Assembly: GCF_001909055.1 (NCBI RefSeq)
Contig: NZ_LVWI01000054.1
Coordinates: 1 to 62,486 of the forward strand
Origin: Paenibacillus helianthi
GTDB taxonomy: Bacteria; Bacillota; Bacilli; Paenibacillales; Paenibacillaceae
DNA length: 62,486 bases
Direction of reading: 5' to 3'
Part shown: in pieces, positions 58,284 through 62,486 of the stretch
Numbering within the stretch: the stretch's first letter is position 1
Layout of the letters: each line of letters opens with the position of its first letter
Program-made: the position numbers and the translations under genes
The notes under the pieces: generated by a model
What the model was told of the DNA's origin: nothing
Seen by the model: the letters and a program-made list of their open reading frames with translations, nothing else
The model's database searches: none

Positions 58284-59300
58284 ATGCTGAAAATTGGCAA
58301 TATTGAGATGAAGAACCAGGTTGTGCTGGCGCCTATGGCAGGCGTGTGTAATCCGGCATTTCGTCTGATTGCCAAAGAATTCGGAACCGGTCTGGTCTGT
58401 GCCGAAATGGTAAGTGGCAAGGCGATTGTACACGGCAACCCGCGTACGCGGGAGATGCTGTTTGTGGATGAGCGGGAGAAGCCCCTAAGTCTGCAGATTT
58501 TTGGTGGTGACCGTGAGTCTCTGGTGGAAGCAGCCAAGGTCGTTGATAAAGAGACAAATGCTGATATTATCGATATAAATATGGGCTGCCCTGTACCCAA
58601 AGTGACCAAATGCGACGCGGGAGCCCGCTGGCTGCTGAGTCCTGATAAAATCTACGAGATGGTGTCTGCAGTTGTTGACGCCGTGGATAAACCTGTGACC
58701 GTAAAAATGCGGATTGGCTGGGACAGCGAGCATATTTTTGTGGAAGACAACGCGCGCGCTGTTGAACGTGCTGGGGGCCAGGCGGTAAGTGTTCATGGCC
58801 GGACCCGTGAGCAGCTTTATACCGGGCTTGCTGATTGGAAGTACATCCGTATGGCTAAAGAAGCAGTTTCTATTCCGGTGATCGGCAACGGAGACGTGAA
58901 TACTCCGGAGGATGCGCGGGCTATGCTGGATCAGACCGGCTGCGACGGTGTAATGATTGGACGCGGAGCACTGGGCAATCCGTGGATGCTGTACCGCACA
59001 ATCCAATATCTGGGCACAGGTGAGCTTATGCCTGAACCCGGAGCAGAAGAAAAGATCAAAGTTGCCATTCTTCATATGGACCGTCTGATCAGCCTGAAGG
59101 GCGAAGCGGTAGCTGTCCGTGAAATGCGCAAGCATCTGGCCTGGTATTTGAAGGGGATGAAGGCAGCCGCCCGTGTGAAGGATGTCATTATGGAAGAAAC
59201 CAAGCGTGATGAAATGGTACGGATATTGAACGAATTTGTCATACAGCTTAAGGAAGGTGAGGAGCAGGAAGGCCTGTATTCTTCGCTTTCAGCGGTCTAA
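58284..59300 (+). CDS. dusB: tRNA-dihydrouridine synthase DusB (YacF)
   Basis: The 338-residue FMN enzyme reduces uridines in tRNA. It has VVLAPMAGVCNPAFRLIA, the active-site cysteine in DINMGCPVPKVTKCDAGARW, SVHGRTREQLYTGLADW, IGNGDVNTPEDARAML and CDGVMIGRGALGNPWML. AAGGAAGTG precedes the ATG. The folate genes, yazB, dusB and lysS keep the Bacillus order; greA is inserted before lysS. Confidence 0.95.
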   Translation: MLKIGNIEMKNQVVLAPMAGVCNPAFRLIAKEFGTGLVCAEMVSGKAIVHGNPRTREMLFVDEREKPLSLQIFGGDRESLVEAAKVVDKETNADIIDINMGCPVPKVTKCDAGARWLLSPDKIYEMVSAVVDAVDKPVTVKMRIGWDSEHIFVEDNARAVERAGGQAVSVHGRTREQLYTGLADWKYIRMAKEAVSIPVIGNGDVNTPEDARAMLDQTGCDGVMIGRGALGNPWMLYRTIQYLGTGELMPEPGAEEKIKVAILHMDRLISLKGEAVAVREMRKHLAWYLKGMKAAARVKDVIMEETKRDEMVRILNEFVIQLKEGEEQEGLYSSLSAV

Positions 59301-59353
59301 CACTTCATTTCCCTGTCTTTTGGACACACACTCGAACATTATATGGGGCATCA

Positions 59354-59382
59354 TTGACATTTTGTAGCGGTTCCAATATAAT
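59354..59382 (+). promoter_or_regulatory. greA promoter, perfect SigA consensus
   Basis: TTGACA (59354-59359), 17 bases, TATAAT (59377-59382). This is the third perfect SigA consensus in the window. The greA start codon is about 120 bases on; no other structure is clear in the leader. Confidence 0.9.
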
Positions 59383-59503
59383 TTCACAGTATAAAATCGC
59401 CGTTACAGCAAGCGTTAATGCAGCAGGGAGGGTTCTTATCCCTCCGGATTCGCATATAGTATGGTGTTTTCAATAAATGTATACGACAGGAGAATCGGTT
59501 GAG

Positions 59504-59983
59504 ATGAGCGATAAAGAAGTCATCCTTACACCGGACGGACTTAAGCGTCTGGAAGAAGAACTGGAGACCCTCAAATCCGTAAAACGCCGCGAGGTAGCTG
59601 AACGGATTAAAGTAGCCATTGGCTACGGAGATATCAGTGAGAACTCAGAGTACGAGGACGCCAAGAACGAGCAGGCTTTCATTGAAGGACGTATCATTAC
59701 TTTGGAAAAAATGCTCCGTAATGCGCGCATCATCAACAGCGACGAAATCGTTACCGATGTAGTAAGCATTGGGGTTACTGTTAGCGTTGAGGATTTGGAA
59801 TATGGCGACGTCATGGAATATTTGATTGTCGGCACTGCTGAGTCCGATCCGCTGAATAATAAGATCTCCAATGAAAGTCCGGTAGGCCGGGCCATTATCG
59901 GCAAGAAGATTGGTACCGTTGTTGATGTTAGTGTTCCTGCAGGAGTCATTCAATATAAAATTCTTGATATTAGAATGAAGTAA
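59504..59983 (+). CDS. greA: transcription elongation factor GreA
   Basis: GreA enters the RNA polymerase secondary channel and rescues backtracked complexes. The 159-residue protein has a coiled coil with the acidic tip (IGYGDISENSEYEDAKNEQA) and a FKBP-like C-terminal domain (VSIGVTVSVEDL to PAGVIQYKILDI). ATG 59504 gives the expected start; the upstream frame from 59477 adds nine residues. ACAGGAGAA lies about 12 bases ahead. It has its own promoter and terminator. Confidence 0.95.
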   Translation: MSDKEVILTPDGLKRLEEELETLKSVKRREVAERIKVAIGYGDISENSEYEDAKNEQAFIEGRIITLEKMLRNARIINSDEIVTDVVSIGVTVSVEDLEYGDVMEYLIVGTAESDPLNNKISNESPVGRAIIGKKIGTVVDVSVPAGVIQYKILDIRMK

Positions 59984-60008
59984 TAGGTACCATAAGGGGT
60001 AAGTCAAG

Positions 60009-60033
60009 AAAGCTTCCTTAGGGAAGCTTTTTT
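60009..60033 (+). terminator. greA terminator
   Basis: AAAGCTTCC and GGAAGCTTT, with a short loop, are followed by TTTT. Confidence 0.88.
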
Positions 60034-60239
60034 CAAAAGATAAGAGGTTTTATAGATCGCCTTATAAATTATCCTTATCTTTCTGGGGAAATGGCGTTGC
60101 CTCTAATGGGGACGGCCAAGCTGTTTCAGCCTGCAACAATAGAGCTTCTATTTGTACGGGAACGGACTGTCCTCTTGCATAGGGATGGAGCCGTTTCTTC
60201 TTGTGTATATGACAGAGTGAGTAAGAGAGGATGAAAGAT

Positions 60240-61757
60240 ATGACCGAGGAAATGAACACTGCGGAGAACACGGAAAAAGAACTTAGCGAACTGCTGACGA
60301 TCCGCCGCGGCAAACTGGACGAGCTTCGTGCACTGGGGATCGATCCGTTTGGTAAAAAGTATGAGCGTACGACAGGTGCCGGAGATATTATGTCCAAGTA
60401 CGACGGACAAACCAAAGAGGAGCTGGACGAGCTTAACCTGGAAGTCAGCATTGCCGGACGCATTATGGCTAAGCGCGTGATGGGTAAAGCCAGCTTTGCC
60501 CACATCCAGGATCTTAGCGGCAGGATTCAAATCTATGTCCGTCAGGACAGTATTTCCGAAGCACAGTATGCGGCATTTAACGTTCTAGATTTGGGCGATA
60601 TCATTGGCGTTCGCGGAACAGTGTTCAAAACCAGAACCGGTGAAACCTCTATTAAAGTGCATAACCTTGAGGTTCTATCCAAATCGCTGCTTCCGCTTCC
60701 CGAGAAATATCACGGTCTGAAAGATGTGGAGCTGCGCTACCGCCAGCGTTATGTCGATCTGATCATTAATCCTGAGGTTCAGCAGACATTCATTACCCGG
60801 TCACGGATCATTCAGTCGATGCGCCGTTATCTGGATTCACTTGGCTACCTTGAGGTGGAAACACCAACACTGCATGCCATCGCCGGTGGAGCTGCGGCCC
60901 GTCCGTTTATTACTCACCACAATACACTCGATATGCAGCTGTATATGCGTATTGCCATTGAACTGCATCTGAAGCGTCTGATCGTCGGCGGTTTGGAAAA
61001 AGTATATGAAATTGGCCGCGTGTACCGGAACGAAGGCATTTCAACGCGCCACAACCCGGAATTTACAATGATCGAGCTGTACGAAGCTTATGCTGATTAC
61101 AAAGACATTATGCACTTAACCGAGAGCATGATCGCTCATATTGCCCAGGAGGTTCTGGGTACCCAGAAGATTAATTATCAAGGCCAGGAAGTAGACCTGA
61201 CGCCGCAATGGCGCCGGGTGACTATGGTGGACGCTGTCAAAGAAGTGACAGGAGTTGATTTTGGCGTTCATATGACGGATGAGGAAGCTCAGCGTCTGGC
61301 GAAGGAGCACCGTGTGCCTGTTGAAAAGCACATGACCTTTGGACACATCCTGAATGCCTTCTTTGAGCAATTTGTAGAAGAAACACTGATTCAGCCGACC
61401 TTTGTTACAGGCCATCCGGTTGAAATCTCTCCACTTGCCAAAAAGAATGATCAAGACCCTCGTTTTACAGATCGTTTTGAGCTGTTTATCGTGGCTCGTG
61501 AGCATGCGAATGCGTTTAGCGAGCTGAATGATCCTATCGACCAGCGTCAGCGCTTTGAAGCGCAGATTCAGGAAAAAGAAAAAGGGAACGACGAAGCTCA
61601 TGAAATGGATGATGATTTCATCCGTGCTCTTGAATACGGTATGCCGCCTACAGGCGGACTTGGAATTGGTGTGGACCGGCTAATCATGTTGCTTACCAAC
61701 GCTGCATCGATCCGCGATGTGCTGCTGTTCCCTCATATGCGTAGCCGTACAGAGTAA
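60240..61757 (+). CDS. lysS: lysyl-tRNA synthetase, class II
   Basis: The 505-residue protein has an OB-fold anticodon domain (SIAGRIMAKRVMGKASFAHI) and a class II core with motif 2 VYRNEGISTRHNPEFTMIE and motif 3 GLGIGVDRLIMLLTN. It charges tRNA-Lys. ATG 60240 follows GAGAGG by nine bases; ATG 60231 lies directly on that site. There is no T-box ahead of it that I can detect. It ends the gene block before the next rRNA operon. Confidence 0.96.
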   Translation: MTEEMNTAENTEKELSELLTIRRGKLDELRALGIDPFGKKYERTTGAGDIMSKYDGQTKEELDELNLEVSIAGRIMAKRVMGKASFAHIQDLSGRIQIYVRQDSISEAQYAAFNVLDLGDIIGVRGTVFKTRTGETSIKVHNLEVLSKSLLPLPEKYHGLKDVELRYRQRYVDLIINPEVQQTFITRSRIIQSMRRYLDSLGYLEVETPTLHAIAGGAAARPFITHHNTLDMQLYMRIAIELHLKRLIVGGLEKVYEIGRVYRNEGISTRHNPEFTMIELYEAYADYKDIMHLTESMIAHIAQEVLGTQKINYQGQEVDLTPQWRRVTMVDAVKEVTGVDFGVHMTDEEAQRLAKEHRVPVEKHMTFGHILNAFFEQFVEETLIQPTFVTGHPVEISPLAKKNDQDPRFTDRFELFIVAREHANAFSELNDPIDQRQRFEAQIQEKEKGNDEAHEMDDDFIRALEYGMPPTGGLGIGVDRLIMLLTNAASIRDVLLFPHMRSRTE

Positions 61758-61776
61758 TAGTATATGCCTTTAACCT

Positions 61777-61824
61777 GATTCCGAAGGGAACGCAAGGATG
61801 CGTTTCTCCTCGGAATCATTTTTA
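61777..61824 (+). terminator. lysS terminator
   Basis: GATTCCGA and TCGGAATC enclose an inner AACGCA/TGCGTT hairpin, followed by ATTTTTAT. Confidence 0.85.
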
Positions 61825-61836
61825 TAAAAATAATGC

Positions 61837-61865
61837 TTGCAATGAAACTCTGTACATGGTATATT
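61837..61865 (+). promoter_or_regulatory. rRNA operon promoter P1
   Basis: TTGCAA (61837-61842), 17 bases, TATATT (61860-61865). It is the upstream of a tandem pair ahead of the 16S gene. Confidence 0.75.
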
Positions 61866-61922
61866 CTTATTCCGGCCATGAAACATCAACGCCGAGCTCG
61901 AAAAGAAGTTGAAAAAAAGAGC

Positions 61923-61951
61923 TTGCATTACTCGGTCGAACGTGATATATT
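61923..61951 (+). promoter_or_regulatory. rRNA operon promoter P2
   Basis: TTGCAT (61923-61928), 17 bases, TATATT (61946-61951). It lies 86 bases after P1, the same distance from 35 box to 35 box, and about 165 bases before 16S. Tandem promoters are usual for Bacillus rRNA operons. Confidence 0.8.
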
Positions 61952-61998
61952 ATAAGAGTTGCTGGTGATGAGTTAATCGGCGCCGACGACGGGCTTGA

Positions 61999-62010
61999 TC
62001 TTTGAAAACT
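61999..62010 (+). promoter_or_regulatory. boxA antitermination site of the rRNA leader
   Basis: TCTTTGAAAACT followed by GAACAA matches the Firmicute boxA element that binds NusB/NusE. It lies between the promoters and the 16S gene. Confidence 0.7.
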
Positions 62011-62116
62011 GAACAACGAGTGAGTGGGATTTCACGCAAGTGAGATCCAAAAAAATAGAGAATATTTTATTCTCGTCAGATGTTTCAAAATGAGCAATCG
62101 CTCTTTCTAAATACCA

Positions 62117-62486
<370 letters not shown>

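Overview
This window is a conserved chromosomal segment of an endospore-forming Firmicute, most likely Paenibacillus. The sporulation genes (csfB, sspF, spoVG, fin, spoVT, yabP, yabQ, spoIIE, yabG), the AbrB variant with a zinc-ribbon tail and the nadA-nadB-nadC block point that way. Genus is inferred from gene content and sequence style, not from a search. The left edge is the 3' end of a 23S rRNA plus a 5S rRNA; the right edge is the start of a 16S rRNA. Both rRNA operons read rightward, so about 62 kb lies between two direct repeats. The gene order follows the Bacillus subtilis csfB-to-lysS region, which is also framed by rRNA operons.

Layout. 0.5-2 kb: a lipoprotein, a membrane protein on the minus strand, and csfB (anti-sigma Gin). 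2.2-9.5 kb: a PLP decarboxylase-like protein, tmk, darA (c-di-AMP receptor), yaaR, holB, ricT, yabA, a NPPY methyltransferase and rsmI. 9.5-10.5 kb: an unexplained GC-rich structured element, abrB on the minus strand, and a divergent control region. 10.5-16.1 kb: an HD phosphohydrolase (where metS sits in B. subtilis), tatD, a c-di-AMP (ydaO-type) riboswitch with terminator ahead of yabE, rnmV and rsmA. 16.2-24.3 kb: yabG, veg with two tandem consensus promoters, sspF, ispE, purR, spoVG, glmU, prs, a 66-residue minus-strand gene, pth and fin. 24.4-36.2 kb: mfd, a PrsA-like lipoprotein, spoVT, a SpoVB-like flippase, the MazG fusion, HU, rqcP, yabP, yabQ, divIC and yabR. 36.6-45.3 kb: spoIIE, yabS, yabT, tilS, hprT, ftsH. 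45.6-52.9 kb: nadABC, coaX, hslO, a PPIase and cysK. 53.2-59.3 kb: the folate operon pabB-pabA-pabC-folP-folB-folK-yazB and dusB. 59.5-61.8 kb: greA and lysS, then tandem rRNA promoters.

The genes fall into modules: DNA replication and repair (tmk, holB, yabA, mfd, HU), rRNA and tRNA maturation (rsmI, rsmA, rnmV, tilS, dusB, lysS), folate and NAD synthesis, c-di-AMP signalling (darA and the riboswitch), and the Spo0A/AbrB/SigH/SigF/SigG sporulation circuit. Recognisable regulatory sites include Spo0A boxes at abrB and spoVG, a SigH promoter at spoVG, a SigG promoter at sspF, and a spoIIE promoter with the long spacer typical of Spo0A-activated promoters.

I found no phage, insertion sequence, CRISPR array or defence system. 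The least explained items are the GC-rich element at about 9590-9890, a three-copy repeat whose 3' end supplies the ribosome binding site of darA, the methyltransferase gene and pabB, the Gin-like zinc ribbon on AbrB, and the small gene between prs and pth.
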